Below, piece by piece: positions 30,704 to 41,338 of a stretch of DNA of 64,000 nt. Source of the DNA: Leishmania mexicana MHOM/GT/2001/U1103 (Eukaryota > Euglenozoa > Kinetoplastea > Trypanosomatida > Trypanosomatidae); the NCBI RefSeq assembly GCF_000234665.1, contig NC_018336.1, positions 413,069-477,068 on the forward strand, given 5' to 3'. The stretch's first letter is position 1; each line of letters opens with the position of its first letter. The notes beneath the pieces are model-generated. The model saw only the letters and a program-made list of their open reading frames with translations. It had not been told where the DNA came from and searched no databases. The position numbers and the translations under genes are program-made.

Positions 30704-32649
30704 ACCTCAACTTCATGTACTCCCTGCGCACAGGGAACCTGTTGACAGACATGATGATTGCGGCGCTGCTGCCGCTCGTGTCGAGTGCGATTGTATACCT
30801 GACACGTACATGGTGGCCGAAGCTTGTGAATCGCGCCCTCTCCTACCTCTCCAAGGTTGACAGCACGAGTGCTACTTTCAAGATGCAAGAGGATGGCAGT
30901 GGGCTCTACTATGGTCATACCCTTCGTGTGGCGCTGTCGACGTATGTGACAAAGGTGCTGAAGCCTCGCTTCGACATAGCAGAGCTGAAGTACCTCTCTA
31001 TTCCCGGAAAGGGACTTCAAGATGCGGCGAACTACACCGAGGCCCTGCGAAACTACTGCTTCGTGAACGCCAGCCCGGCCAAGGAGCTTCCCATGCGTCT
31101 CACGGAGCACCTCGAGCTGAGGCAGACCGTAACCAGAAACGACGACGACGGCGGACGGAACAGAGACGCGGGCCGTCACGGTAGGTCTGGGAACTCGCAG
31201 GCGCCCCAGGAGTCGCAATTCACCATCACGCAGTACAAGCATAGCTTCCCCGCACTCATGAAATATCTCCGCTTGGCGTACGAGAGCACGACGAAGGACT
31301 CTGAAAAGAGCGAGGCTGTCGCGCAACTGGAGCGCGACGCCAACGCCGACAGAGACGCTATTGAGTCTCTCCTTGAACGCTCACTGGAACACTACCGCCT
31401 CGAGTATAAAGAAACCACGACGCGCACGGATCGCTACCTCTATCAACCGCTGTTGACGCGGTCGAACCTCAGGTTTGGTTCGAATGGTGCAGAGAGGGGC
31501 CACAACGAGGGCGCGATGGAGTGCAACCGCTATCCTCTGCACTCCGGCAAGACGTTCCAGTCTCTCTTCTTCCCTGCGAAGCCACGTCTTATTCAGCTCA
31601 TCGACGACTTTGAGAAGAAGACCGGCAAGTACGCCATCCCCGGGTACCCTCAGAAGCTAGTGCTGCTGCTCCACGGCCCCCCTGGCACCGGCAAAACAAG
31701 TCTTGCCAAGGCTGTTGCCGCCTACACGAAGCGCGACCTGTTTGCCATCTCGCTCTCGCGCATCCGCAGCGACGAGGAGCTGATGAAGTGCATGTTCAGC
31801 GGTCGCTTCAAGGTGAGCGATAAAAAAGATGGCGATAAGGTGGACTGCGACGACTGTAGCTGCGACTCGGAGTTGCTGGACCCGGCGAAGCTGGTGTACA
31901 TCCTCGAGGACGTGGACGCCACGACGGCGATCGTCCTCAAGGATGAGTCAGAGGCGGTAGAAACGGGAGGAGACGCACAGAAGCAGCGGGAGAGACGCGA
32001 GCAGGAGGCCTCGATAGCTGCACCGACGTCAAGCGATTCAAAGAGCAGCGGCAGGGAGTCTGAGGGCAAGAGCCATATGGCCGAAAACGAGAGTGGCGAA
32101 GGTGCCGTCGATGAGAGCCATGACCCAGGCAGGGATGCCACCGATGAAATCTCGTCGGAGGTCTTGACGCAGCGCGAAGTGGTGAAGGTGAAGAGCAAGA
32201 GGCAAACGATTAATCACGCCCTCACTATCGATGGGCTCACGAACGCGCTGAACGGTGTGCTGGACTTTCCCCAGCGCATTGTCATCATGACGACAAACCA
32301 CATCGAAAGGCTGCACCCGTCGCTGCTGCGGCCTGGCGTAGTTACAATGAAGCTGCACATGCACAATTTCGACGCGGCGTGTGCGATGGACATGGTGAGG
32401 CACTACTTCTCTCACACAACGCTTCTCCCGGGACAGCTGGAGGAGCTGCGCTCGTTGCTAGAGGCGGCGTCGACGAATGCATCAAAGGTGGACACCACTG
32501 CGTCCATTTCGGATGAAGCTGCTGACAGCAGCGCTCTGGCTACGAAAGGCTTCAGCCCCGCGGAGCTGGAGCAGCACTGCGCCGAATGTGACACGATAGA
32601 GGAGTTGCTGGAGGTGCTCCGCCAGGGTAGCCGCGTGAACGTATTCTGA
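30679..32649 (+). CDS. BCS1-like AAA+ ATPase
   Basis: A 656-residue protein of the BCS1-type branch of AAA+ ATPases. In mitochondria BCS1 moves the folded Rieske protein across the inner membrane for complex III assembly. A hydrophobic segment at about 24-42 ([17 protein letters not shown]) gives one N-terminal membrane helix, as in BCS1. The ATPase core has Walker [10 protein letters not shown] at about 333-341, Walker [10 protein letters not shown] at about 405-413, the sensor-1 segment [20 protein letters not shown] at about 534-553 with its arginine, and the short C-terminal helical part. A Ser/Glu/Asp-rich insert of about 95 residues follows Walker B (about 418-512), replacing a short loop in BCS1. 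BCS1 itself is about 420-450 residues, so this may be a paralogue with another substrate. The start is the ATG that keeps the N-terminal helix; an upstream ORF overlaps it. Confidence 0.88.
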   Translation: MDSYIDLLNLNFMYSLRTGNLLTDMMIAALLPLVSSAIVYLTRTWWPKLVNRALSYLSKVDSTSATFKMQEDGSGLYYGHTLRVALSTYVTKVLKPRFDIAELKYLSIPGKGLQDAANYTEALRNYCFVNASPAKELPMRLTEHLELRQTVTRNDDDGGRNRDAGRHGRSGNSQAPQESQFTITQYKHSFPALMKYLRLAYESTTKDSEKSEAVAQLERDANADRDAIESLLERSLEHYRLEYKETTTRTDRYLYQPLLTRSNLRFGSNGAERGHNEGAMECNRYPLHSGKTFQSLFFPAKPRLIQLIDDFEKKTGKYAIPGYPQKLVLLLHGPPGTGKTSLAKAVAAYTKRDLFAISLSRIRSDEELMKCMFSGRFKVSDKKDGDKVDCDDCSCDSELLDPAKLVYILEDVDATTAIVLKDESEAVETGGDAQKQRERREQEASIAAPTSSDSKSSGRESEGKSHMAENESGEGAVDESHDPGRDATDEISSEVLTQREVVKVKSKRQTINHALTIDGLTNALNGVLDFPQRIVIMTTNHIERLHPSLLRPGVVTMKLHMHNFDAACAMDMVRHYFSHTTLLPGQLEELRSLLEAASTNASKVDTTASISDEAADSSALATKGFSPAELEQHCAECDTIEELLEVLRQGSRVNVF

Positions 32650-33688
32650 AGCAGAGAAAGGGGGCAGCGCACCATCGTCGCGGCGATGATGGTGGCATGC
32701 CGGGTCATGCGGTGTTTGGGTTTCTTTCTTTTTTCTTTCTCCTTAGGCCGCGTGACGACTCTCCTTTCTTTGTCCCCTGTCTCGCCTTCCTCGTGTGCGC
32801 CTCCCACCCAACCCCCTCTCGTCCCTCCTGCGCCACATCGACTGTGCAATGATAGCAGCACGTGAAGTTGTGCAGCGAGGTGCGGCATTATGAGAGGAAA
32901 AAGGAGTGCGTGTACCACATGTGCCCATGTCGCACGACAGCAACCAAAAGATCTTATGTATTTTTTTTGGCCACTTATCATTTCGTCCGTGTGTGTGTGT
33001 GTGTGTGTGTCTGTGCCCCCTCCCCCCCCTCACCGCTTCCCTCTCCTGTGCCTCCCTCTACCTTTCCATACTCCTCTTCCAGCAACGCAGAGAAAAAGGT
33101 AGTCCACAGTAGCGCGCACCAAAACACACACACGCGCGCGCGAAGAAGAAAAAGACGAAGGGTAAACCTCCCACAAGCGAAAATCAGCGCGTGATGTTGG
33201 GCCCTTCAACTTCCGCGCACCGCCGCACAACACCACAGCCTTTGCCGTGCCCGTTGATGGTGCGCCAGTGTGGGATTCAGCCATTCAGTTGGGCACTGTC
33301 GCCATCTATGGTTATCTTGCTGTGAGTTTTTTTTAAAAAAAGACCGGGTCACGCGCTCCATTCACAAACACACACACACACATACAGACGTGCCCCCATT
33401 ACCGAAAAACGCTATGCTGCTGCTGCTGCTCCCCACTATTCGCTCTCCATCTGTCGTTCTGGCTCGTCGTGCACCAGCGGGTCTTGCTCGCCTCGAGGTC
33501 CTTTTCGTCTACCTTTGGATGTCGCGCACGGCACCTCCTTGGTCTCCGCCTCAACAGATCGCCTCCGTCGCAGAGTAAAAACCGCCGCGCGGGTCGATAA
33601 TCATAATATCGCGCTAGTTGGGCGCATATATACCTAGTCTTAGGCCGTCGTTTCCCCTCCTACACCACGATCACCCCTCGCAGGCATC
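32650..33688. other. Intergenic / UTR region
   Basis: Contains (GT)n near 32990-33010, a C-rich run, a (CA)/(CG) alternation near 33124-33141 and a small T8/A7 palindrome at about 33327-33341. No gene is supported. Confidence 0.6.
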
Positions 33689-34783
33689 ATGACGGACCCG
33701 ACACGTAGGGACCCCACCGAGTTCCTGCGGGTGCTTCGCCGCATGTCGAATACGACGTCGTGGCAGAAGGCAATGATCTTCGCGTCCAAGGGTCGCATGG
33801 TCGGCTACCGTCTCACCCTCGAGCACTACAACACCGTCCTCTACTCCCAGTCCATGTGGGGGCGTGCGCTGGAGATGATCAAGGTGATTCGCGCCATGCA
33901 GCAGGACGGTGTGCAGCCCAACGGCGCCACGTACTACTACATTGTGAATGGCATGGCAAACGCAGAGCACGGCTACAACTACGACTTCAACATCAACCAT
34001 AGGCTGGAAAAGCTGCAGCACTGGCGTGTGGCGCTGAATGCACTCCAGGCGTGCGAGGCCAACGGCTTCGACTCGACCGACACAATGCACAACTCCGTCA
34101 TTGTAACCATGACCATACCCGGCATGAACCACTGGAAGGAGGCCTTGCAAGTACTCAAAAAGATCATCGATGAGGATCGGCAGCTACACCCGAGCATGGT
34201 TCGCTTCCTTCATGATTGCCTGATTCGCAACTACCGACCTCGTGAGGCGAGCGATTTGTTGCGACGCGCAGCCGAGCGCGGCGTGAAAGGGTACGAAAAT
34301 GCGTGGGAGGCGGACGTCTACAAGGGCAAACTGACAGATGCCCAGCTCGAAGCCTCACAAGCCGGGGCTGCCGCGACAGGCGCAGTGGGAACGGAGTGTG
34401 TGGCTGAGAGCAGCGGCGCGCTCTCCTCATCGACGCCGGACTGCAAGGAAGCTGCCCGCAACTCCGCACAAGCATCCGCTGCTGCCACGCTCATGGCCCT
34501 GCAACTGCGTGGCGATCAGGCACTGCCCCCGCCGCAGATGCGCAGCACCCTCCAGGAAGAGATGGAGCGAAACATTACAGCTGAGCGGCAGGCGCTGCGC
34601 CCCTTCACCGCGGGGTTGCACTACACCGAAATGCGATCTGTCTTCCGTCCACGTGTGCATCGGCAGCTGTGGTACCAGTGGCATCAAATCGCGAACCGCT
34701 ATCGGCCCACCGCATCGCTCAAGCGTCGTCAGCTGGCTCCCCGCGACTCGCCCACCGGTATCCCCGCATGGAATCGCCTGTGA
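33689..34783 (+). CDS. Pentatricopeptide-repeat (PPR) protein
   Basis: A 364-residue protein. PPR proteins bind RNA, in trypanosomatids nearly always in the mitochondrion, where they act in editing, polyadenylation or ribosome function. Residues 20-225 show successive helix pairs of PPR type: LEHYNTVLYSQSMWGRALEMIKVIRAMQQDGVQ-type spacing, a second with TYYYIVNGMAN, then WRVALNALQACEANGF, DTMHNSVIVTM and WKEALQVLKKII, and FLHDCLIRNYRPREASDLL. The segment at about 230-285 is Ala/Ser/Thr-rich and probably disordered. The C-terminal 80 residues are basic and aromatic. No strong presequence is visible, so mitochondrial location comes from family knowledge. The start at 33689 is the first ATG, with a good context. 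Confidence 0.85.
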   Translation: MTDPTRRDPTEFLRVLRRMSNTTSWQKAMIFASKGRMVGYRLTLEHYNTVLYSQSMWGRALEMIKVIRAMQQDGVQPNGATYYYIVNGMANAEHGYNYDFNINHRLEKLQHWRVALNALQACEANGFDSTDTMHNSVIVTMTIPGMNHWKEALQVLKKIIDEDRQLHPSMVRFLHDCLIRNYRPREASDLLRRAAERGVKGYENAWEADVYKGKLTDAQLEASQAGAAATGAVGTECVAESSGALSSSTPDCKEAARNSAQASAAATLMALQLRGDQALPPPQMRSTLQEEMERNITAERQALRPFTAGLHYTEMRSVFRPRVHRQLWYQWHQIANRYRPTASLKRRQLAPRDSPTGIPAWNRL

Positions 34784-35996
34784 GGAGCAACAAAAGTTGA
34801 TGAAGAGCTCGACGAACGAAGAAGGGTACGCGGTTCGTGCGTGTGTGCGTGCGTGTGTGTGTGTGTGTGTCCTCCGGTCATGTGGTACGACAACCGGCAT
34901 CGCATGGGTACATCTTTGAGGAGTCGCCCAGTGTGTCTGCTGGCTTCGGTGCGCCACCGGCCCTCGGCACCAGTCCTCTTTTTGTGTGTCTCTGTCGGCG
35001 GCGATCACGTCGGCCAACCGACCTCTGCATCTTCACAGTATCTCTGGTTAATCGATCAAGCGTGTGCGCCCCGCTGTGAGGGAAGCGAAAGAGCACACAG
35101 AGAGAGCGCGAGAGAGAAGGAAAAAATGGCCGCGTAGTAATGGCAGAGAAACACCCCTTCGCAGGATATGGCAAGGCGGCCGTGACGGCAGGCAACGTGG
35201 GAGCAGGCGGCTACCGCAATGCACTTTGTGTGTCACTGTGCGCATGCCTGTATCACCTCATGTTGTTTGGGTGGGGTAGGGGAGAGATGTTCCCGCATAC
35301 GCGTGTTCTCGCGTGCTCTTCGTCTTTGTTACCCATCTTCTCATCTACTCGCCTCCCGAATAAACACCCCCTCGGCGCGGCACCACAGCTTCTGCCGAGG
35401 ATACCAACACAGGCGCCTCTTCTCTCCTTTCAACGTCTCGGCGCAGGAAAAGCGACGCAGTGTACGACCACAACGGCGTGCAGACTACCGCCACCCACAC
35501 GCACGCGCGGAAAAGGGAAATCGAAAAAAGGAAAAGCAGAGACGCCATCATCACCCCACCTCATCATCATCACCGCTACAGCGACACACACACACAGGCA
35601 CATCAAACCTTCCTGGCGTTTTGTTCTCTCTCTCGTTTTTTTTTGTTGTATCGAATTCTACCGCCTCTTTACCGCGCTGACCCCCCCCCTCCAATCATCG
35701 TTGCGCTTCCGCTCTCCCCTACTCTTCTTTTGCTCTTGTTGTTGATGGGGCAGCTCCACCCACCAGCGCTATTCACACCCTCATCTCACTCTTATCGACT
35801 GCTCAAAGAAGTCCCCCGGGCAAGACAGTCCTTAGCACACGCCCACGCACACTAGCAAACAAACACCTACAACACGGGCGCCGCCTTCTCGCTCCTACGC
35901 CGCAGCGGCCAACAACTGCTTGCCTGCGCACGCCCCCTCGTCTTCTTTTCCGCTTTCGGCTTCACCAAGAGCGAGAGCTCGAGCAAGGGAACGCTA
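34784..35996. other. Intergenic / UTR region
   Basis: Contains (GT)n near 34838-34870, purine-rich AGAGAG sequence near 35097-35125 and pyrimidine-rich sequence at 35630-35745. No gene is supported. The last 244 bases before the next CDS contain no ATG, which fits a 5' UTR. Confidence 0.6.
35701..35753 (+). promoter_or_regulatory. Predicted polypyrimidine tract and spliced-leader acceptor
   Basis: A pyrimidine-dominated tract at 35701-35742 is followed by the first CAG at 35751-35753. From there to the ATG at 35997 no other ATG occurs, so this acceptor would give a clean leader of about 243 bases. Use is inferred. Confidence 0.5.
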
Positions 35997-38399
35997 ATGT
36001 CGACGTGGGCCTCTCGGCTCTCCTCGAGCAAGTCGGTGTCGCCGACATCGGGGACAGAGAGCCGTGGGGCGGCAGTGCTGCGTGACTTCTCTTTAGTGTC
36101 CAGCGCCGCGTCACCGACAGGCGTGGTGAGCGGTGGGGGCGCCGGCGCCGACGTCGGGGCTGGCGGTGGAAACTCCGCCGCACTTCTTCGCGAGGAGTTC
36201 CGCGCCGTTGCGGAGCAGTACAATGAACAGAGCGTGTGTCTGCTGCGTCTCCCGCCGGACTGCTGGGATATGACCACAAAGTACCTCTCCTACATGGACG
36301 TCATTGCCCTCGGCCAAGCCTGTCGCTCTCTGTGGAGAGTGCTGCACAAGCTCGACAGCTTGTGGCGCCGCCAGCTCAGCTACTTCTACCACGACATGCG
36401 CGACCTTCGAGGCGGGAAGCTTCTCTGCACAGCCCCGCTCTTTCCAGAGTCGCCGTGCAGTCACAGCACGAGTCACCAAGGGAGCATGGGCGCGCTGACG
36501 GGGCCAGCAGGGGGGCAAGAGTGGCCGCGCAAGGCATCGCATCAGCCGTGCATGTCGGCCTACGAGCGGTTTTTTCAGGAGCGGCGTGTGTACGTGCTGG
36601 ACTCGCATCGCGAATGGCATTTCCAAGAGCTGGCAGACGTGGAGGACAAGTCCACAGGCATTTTCACAGTCGCGCTGCACGACGGCCGCGTCGAGGCTGT
36701 GGCGGCGGCCGCCTCCCCTATCTCGGCCGACCCTTTCTCATTCTCAGGTGCCTGGTCCGCATCGCCGCCGCAGCAGCTGCTGCCATGGGTCGCTGCCGCC
36801 TCGGCCTCTGCCACCCCATCGCCGATTTTTGCGAACGCCACCGATAGCACGCACGAGTGGCTGCTTGCTGCCCCTTCGTCGCCGGCGTCATTTGCACCGT
36901 CGCAGCCGCCAGCGTCACCCGCGCAGACACCGACGCAGCTGCACGTTCGCACCACATCCGCGCAGACAAATGGAACGTCGATTGGCAGCAGTCCAGCGCT
37001 CGCGCCAGCCGCTGCACCGTCTACCCCGCCGCTGCTGCCACGCGTCGGCGAACCTATCATCAATGAGCACAATCCCCTCCTGCGTCTGCGTGTGTACGCG
37101 ATTGAGCCGGTGGAAGCGGAGGAGAACAGAGACGACGAAACCGCAGAAGTGGCCGCGGATGCCAGTAGGATCGATGAGGAGTGCCACCGCAGTCACGCCT
37201 CGCCGGCCTCGAGCATCTCGGCCAGTCTTTCCGGGATGACGGAGGGCCAGGTGATTGAGTATGTGGTGCGGCTGTCGCTCGCGGAAGCGCAGCAGGCGAC
37301 TTCACGGTCTTCTCCGTCGCCGCCAGCCGCCGAGGCGCCATCGAACCCGAAGCCCGCGGCAAGAGATCCGGTGGGCTCTTCTGCCACACAGCAGCAGCGG
37401 AAGCTGTACCGGCATCGCCACTACCGCGGCGCCAATCCAGCGGCATCTCTGCCGCTCAGCGAGCTTCTCGCCATCCTCGACGCGTTCACCAACAACGCTT
37501 CCGATCAGCTGCAGTACTACCACGTGCGGAACTGCACAGAGGACGAGGATCCGGCATTTCTGCAGCGTCTTTCCGAGACGCTCCGTAGCGCAAAGCACCG
37601 GCGGCTGCACCTCGGTAATCATCACCGAGCCGTGCGCAACAACGGGCAAACGACGCGCAACCGTGCGGGACGGTTAGCCGGGGCGGGCTCGGCCGACGCG
37701 CCTTCTCTCAGTCTCTCTGCCACCGGCACGGCCACGCCACCGCAGCAGCCGCCTCCAATGAACCGCATGCTGCGCGGCTTTCACGGCGACCTGTTGGAGA
37801 TTACTGAGCGAGAAGCGCAGCTGGTAGCCGGTACGCTGCTTGGCATGCCTCGTGTGATTGACGAATTTGTGGCCTTTCGGTGCTACGACCCCGCGCTGCT
37901 GTACCACAGGCTGCACCCATCGAGTACGGCCATCGATAGTGCTGACACCCGAGGCACACCTCGAGAGGCGTCGTGGCTCAAGGATAGCGCCGTGCTCTCG
38001 GACGGCGTATCACCCATCAGCGGACAGACCACTCAAGCAGGAAGCAGCGGGCCTACCTATCAGTCTGTCGAGCCGCCCGCCACCACACCGCCATTGACAA
38101 CGTGGACGCCGCCGCTGAGGCCGCTCCCGTTCTTTACACGCTTCTTTCTCGCACCCGAGTTGTGCCACGACGGCTACATTGCCCTCATCGTCGTGGACGT
38201 GGTTCGTGCGCTCGTCATAGTGGAGGAGGAGGTCGTCACCACGGACAATCCAGATTGGGCCTCGCCCTTGATTGCGCGGGGTGGCCGCGTGGTGGTGCAC
38301 GGCCAGGGGTACAACGCCCAAGCCTACACACGCGACGAGTACAACTATGTACCGCCGAACCCCACTCGACGCCGCCGCAACTCGGACTCGGGGGGATGA
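35997..38399 (+). CDS. F-box protein with a UIM-like motif
   Basis: An 800-residue protein. An F-box at about residues 82-125 (LPPDCWDMTTKYLSYMDVIAL, then CRSLWRVLHKLDSLWRRQL) would recruit SKP1 to an SCF-type ubiquitin ligase. Near residues 416-434 the sequence EGQVIEYVVRLSLAEAQQ matches the ubiquitin-interacting motif pattern (acidic, hydrophobic-x-x-small-hydrophobic-x-x-Ser-x-x-Glu). Long Ala/Ser/Pro linkers separate these from a conserved-looking C-terminal half with ITEREAQLVAGTLLGMPRVIDEFVAF and a terminal globular part from about 700. No WD40, LRR or Kelch substrate domain is present, so the target-binding part is unknown. The start is the first ATG after an ATG-free leader. The F-box is quite secure; the UIM call is tentative. 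Confidence 0.82.
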   Translation: MSTWASRLSSSKSVSPTSGTESRGAAVLRDFSLVSSAASPTGVVSGGGAGADVGAGGGNSAALLREEFRAVAEQYNEQSVCLLRLPPDCWDMTTKYLSYMDVIALGQACRSLWRVLHKLDSLWRRQLSYFYHDMRDLRGGKLLCTAPLFPESPCSHSTSHQGSMGALTGPAGGQEWPRKASHQPCMSAYERFFQERRVYVLDSHREWHFQELADVEDKSTGIFTVALHDGRVEAVAAAASPISADPFSFSGAWSASPPQQLLPWVAAASASATPSPIFANATDSTHEWLLAAPSSPASFAPSQPPASPAQTPTQLHVRTTSAQTNGTSIGSSPALAPAAAPSTPPLLPRVGEPIINEHNPLLRLRVYAIEPVEAEENRDDETAEVAADASRIDEECHRSHASPASSISASLSGMTEGQVIEYVVRLSLAEAQQATSRSSPSPPAAEAPSNPKPAARDPVGSSATQQQRKLYRHRHYRGANPAASLPLSELLAILDAFTNNASDQLQYYHVRNCTEDEDPAFLQRLSETLRSAKHRRLHLGNHHRAVRNNGQTTRNRAGRLAGAGSADAPSLSLSATGTATPPQQPPPMNRMLRGFHGDLLEITEREAQLVAGTLLGMPRVIDEFVAFRCYDPALLYHRLHPSSTAIDSADTRGTPREASWLKDSAVLSDGVSPISGQTTQAGSSGPTYQSVEPPATTPPLTTWTPPLRPLPFFTRFFLAPELCHDGYIALIVVDVVRALVIVEEEVVTTDNPDWASPLIARGGRVVVHGQGYNAQAYTRDEYNYVPPNPTRRRRNSDSGG

Positions 38400-39496
38400 G
38401 AAGGGAGGCGAATAGAATAAATGCAGCCAAAAAAAAACGAGCGGGAGGCAACACACCACGCGACAGGGGGGCAGCGTCCGACTTGTGTGTGTGTGTGTCT
38501 TTCTGCGTTACCTCATTCAGCCATACCAGCGCGCCATCGTATTGTACCTTGGCCACCACCCGCACCTCCCTCCCCATCCGTCGGAGCATGAGCCAAAAGT
38601 CGGCAGCACAGGCCATAATGACGAAAACAGAGACGCCAACGGTAGACGATCTGGGCTACGCCTTTTTTTCTTGCTTCGACGCTGTTGAGCAGATGCCAGA
38701 GACACCCACGGTGTGATGGAGCCAGCCTGGAGGCGATGGGGGGCGGCGTGGTGTGTGTTGCGGAATCAGTACAGCGCACCACCGTCGTAATGCAGGCAGC
38801 ACACACACACACACCGTTTGTTGCCTCCGATTTGGTGAGGCAGTGTAATTGCGGTGGCCAAACTCTGAAGAGACTGACGTAGAGTCGCATCTTCTACACC
38901 CACCCCACCTCTTCCCCCCCCCCACCCCTCCCACTCCGCTTTTACCATCGCCACCTTCATGTATATGTGTGCGTGTGCCTTGACGCCTCTCCCTCTCATA
39001 TCGTTCTCTCCTGCTCTTTCTTCCCCATCTCTCTCCCTCATGAGTGATCTACATGAAAAGGTGGGGTGGCTGACGCTGCCACTGCCACTGCACTGCTCTC
39101 CTAGTGAGCTCCGTCAACGCACACATACATACATAGAGAGAGGGGGGACCCACCCGCTTGCGTATACAAGGCCGTACATATCGTTGTGAATGCACCCGCA
39201 CACACACACACATACATACACACACACACATACATACATACATACATATATATATATATATAGAAGGCGTTCGAGACGGAGCAGCTCGTGTGGAGGGATA
39301 CAGAGCGAGGCGTGACTAGCTCTCCCTTTATCAGCGAAAAGAAAACGGTACGCTCTTCGTCTGTAAAGTCGCATAGACAAGAGCACGCACACACACACAC
39401 GCACGCACACGCCCACCCTGCGCGCGCACGTCTTCCTCTTTCGCTGTGCCTTGTGACAACCCTGTAGCTCAGTAACTATTTCTCACCGCTACAACT
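38400..39496. other. Intergenic / UTR region
   Basis: Pyrimidine-rich and GT/CA-rich sequence with a large CA/CATA/TA microsatellite at 39198-39262. No gene is supported. Confidence 0.6.
39198..39262. repeat. Compound microsatellite (CA)n-(CATA)n-(TA)n
   Basis: A 65-base run moving from CA dinucleotides through CATA tetranucleotides to uninterrupted TA. Compound structure of this type is expected to be highly length-variable. Confidence 0.9.
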
Positions 39497-41338
39497 ATGC
39501 CCGCTATGGCACGTCTCAGGGCGGCCAGTCCCTCGGTCAAAGCGCGTGAGGCCACCGCCGTCTATTCCGAAACAAAGTGCTTCCACGCCGAGGGCGCCGT
39601 GGTGGCGATGGCTACAAGCCACAACAGCACCATGTGGCTCGCGATGCAGGACGGGCGTGTAGAGGTGCGCGACGTGCACACTGGCCAAGTCGTGCATACC
39701 TTCGCCGTCGCCGGTGTGTATCAGCGGCGCAACAAGGTTTGGTGCATGCTCTCCGTCTACGACGTCGTCCATCAGGAGGCGCAGCTGTGGATGGGGCTGA
39801 GTTCTGGCGCGATTGAGGTTTACACAGAAAAGTACCAGCTGCGCCGGCAGCTCAGCAAGCACCTCTCCGGTGTGTACTGCCTCGCCCAGTACCGCGGCGA
39901 AGTTGCCTACGCGGGCTCGAGCGACTTCACCATCACGCAGTGGCGCGTCGCGGATGGGCAACTGCTGCGCGTTCTGACAGGACACAGCAACTACGTTCGT
40001 TGTCTCTACGCCGAAGGCAATGCCCTCGTGAGCGGATCGGACGACAGCACGGTTCGCGTCTGGGATACCGCCAGCGGCGCGTTCCTACAGCAGTATAGCC
40101 ACCTGCACCACGAGAGCGGCGGCGTCTCGGCACTCTGCCGTGTGGGGACGGCAATGTGGTCAGGCGACCAAAGCGGCGTGATTGCGGTGTGGCGGCTGAA
40201 GGATGGCGAGGTGCTGCTCGTGTGCCGCCAGGTGCAGGGGCGTGTCATGTCTCTCCGCAAGGTGGGGGCGCGGGTGTACGCCGGTAGTGCTGAAGGCTGT
40301 ATTTACGTCTTCAACGCAGGGGACTGCACGGTCGTGAATCGCCTCCATGATCACGTGGGCAGCAACATCTCCGCCATCGCCTGCGCCGTTGAGGTGAACC
40401 GCTACTTTGTGTGGTCTGGAAGCGCAGACAACACGATACAGTGCTGGCACCACGATGAGCACCAGCCTATGACAGCAGAGCGCGAGGGAGCTTTGGACAT
40501 GCAGTGGTATTACACGACACAGCTGCCGTACCTGCAGGCAAACGAGGCGCTGCTGGAGCAGCAGCGAGAGCTGGCGGAGCTCCTGGTCCTCTCCAGCGGC
40601 TCCGACGACGTTGTGCGTAGTTTCTTGGACAGCCTAGGAGAAGGCCGTGAGACGGCTGCCGCGCGGTACTGGCTCCTGGATGGTAAGGTAAAGCAGATGC
40701 AGAAGCGGTACGACACAACGGAGCAGGCGACGTGCGCGATCGACGCTGCGGTAGAGCGGAAGACGCACACGTTGGAAGTGCTGCGCCGACAGCTGGCTCG
40801 CTTGACGGAAGCCCTCAACAGTGCCAGACAGCGGCCGCCGGTGCCTGCCTCTAGTGCCGCCGCCGCTTCAGCCGTGCCGGGAGGAGCATCAGTCCCAACC
40901 CCCCCAACTGTTACTGGGCCCCCCGCAGTGCTTGCCAAGGTGGCGCCACCCCTGGTCACCGCTCCGCCGCCACCAGATGCGTCGGCGTTGTCCACATCGT
41001 CACCTCTAGGCACCGCCGTGCCGCCGCGGCCCTCTACGTTTGTTTCTGCTCTCCCCTGTGCTCCTCCACCACCCCCGCTGCAGACGACGGTGGCTGCTAC
41101 CCCGCTGCCACCGCCGCCGCCGCCCAAGGTGCCCGCGCCTGAGCGCACCTCCTCCTCGCCTTATATTGTCACGGAGGCACAGGTGACCCTCAGTCGCAGT
41201 TACGAACCGGTGCTCAGCTCCCTGCCTCCACTGCCGAAAGCGGCGGTCCCCCCTCCACCTACCCATGGCATGGGAACCCTTGGCGAGTTGCCCGCAAAAA
41301 CCACTGCACCACCGCTGACTCGCCGGATGTCATTTTAG
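39497..41338 (+). CDS. WD40 / coiled-coil / polyproline protein A
   Basis: A 613-residue protein. Residues 25-335 form a WD40 propeller with blades such as LWMGLSSGAIEVY, VRCLYAEGNALVSGSDDSTVRVWD, VGTAMWSGDQSGVIAVW and VWSGSADNTIQCW. The last blade runs into a helical, charged segment at about 345-445 likely to form a coiled coil. Residues 447-600 are a proline-rich low-complexity tail with many PPPPP runs, ending TRRMSF. The next gene encodes the same architecture and nearly identical blade sequences, so the pair is an old tandem duplication. The closest known designs are scaffold proteins in which a propeller binds a partner and the polyproline recruits SH3, WW or profilin-type domains. I do not recognise an orthologue of known function. 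The start is the first ATG in frame, just upstream of the fold. Confidence 0.88.
   Translation: MPAMARLRAASPSVKAREATAVYSETKCFHAEGAVVAMATSHNSTMWLAMQDGRVEVRDVHTGQVVHTFAVAGVYQRRNKVWCMLSVYDVVHQEAQLWMGLSSGAIEVYTEKYQLRRQLSKHLSGVYCLAQYRGEVAYAGSSDFTITQWRVADGQLLRVLTGHSNYVRCLYAEGNALVSGSDDSTVRVWDTASGAFLQQYSHLHHESGGVSALCRVGTAMWSGDQSGVIAVWRLKDGEVLLVCRQVQGRVMSLRKVGARVYAGSAEGCIYVFNAGDCTVVNRLHDHVGSNISAIACAVEVNRYFVWSGSADNTIQCWHHDEHQPMTAEREGALDMQWYYTTQLPYLQANEALLEQQRELAELLVLSSGSDDVVRSFLDSLGEGRETAAARYWLLDGKVKQMQKRYDTTEQATCAIDAAVERKTHTLEVLRRQLARLTEALNSARQRPPVPASSAAAASAVPGGASVPTPPTVTGPPAVLAKVAPPLVTAPPPPDASALSTSSPLGTAVPPRPSTFVSALPCAPPPPPLQTTVAATPLPPPPPPKVPAPERTSSSPYIVTEAQVTLSRSYEPVLSSLPPLPKAAVPPPPTHGMGTLGELPAKTTAPPLTRRMSF

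Noticed and set aside
31474..31500. tRNA B-box-like sequence (GGTTCGAAT)
   Set aside because: It lies inside the BCS1-like coding sequence, with no acceptor-stem pairing or A-box around it.
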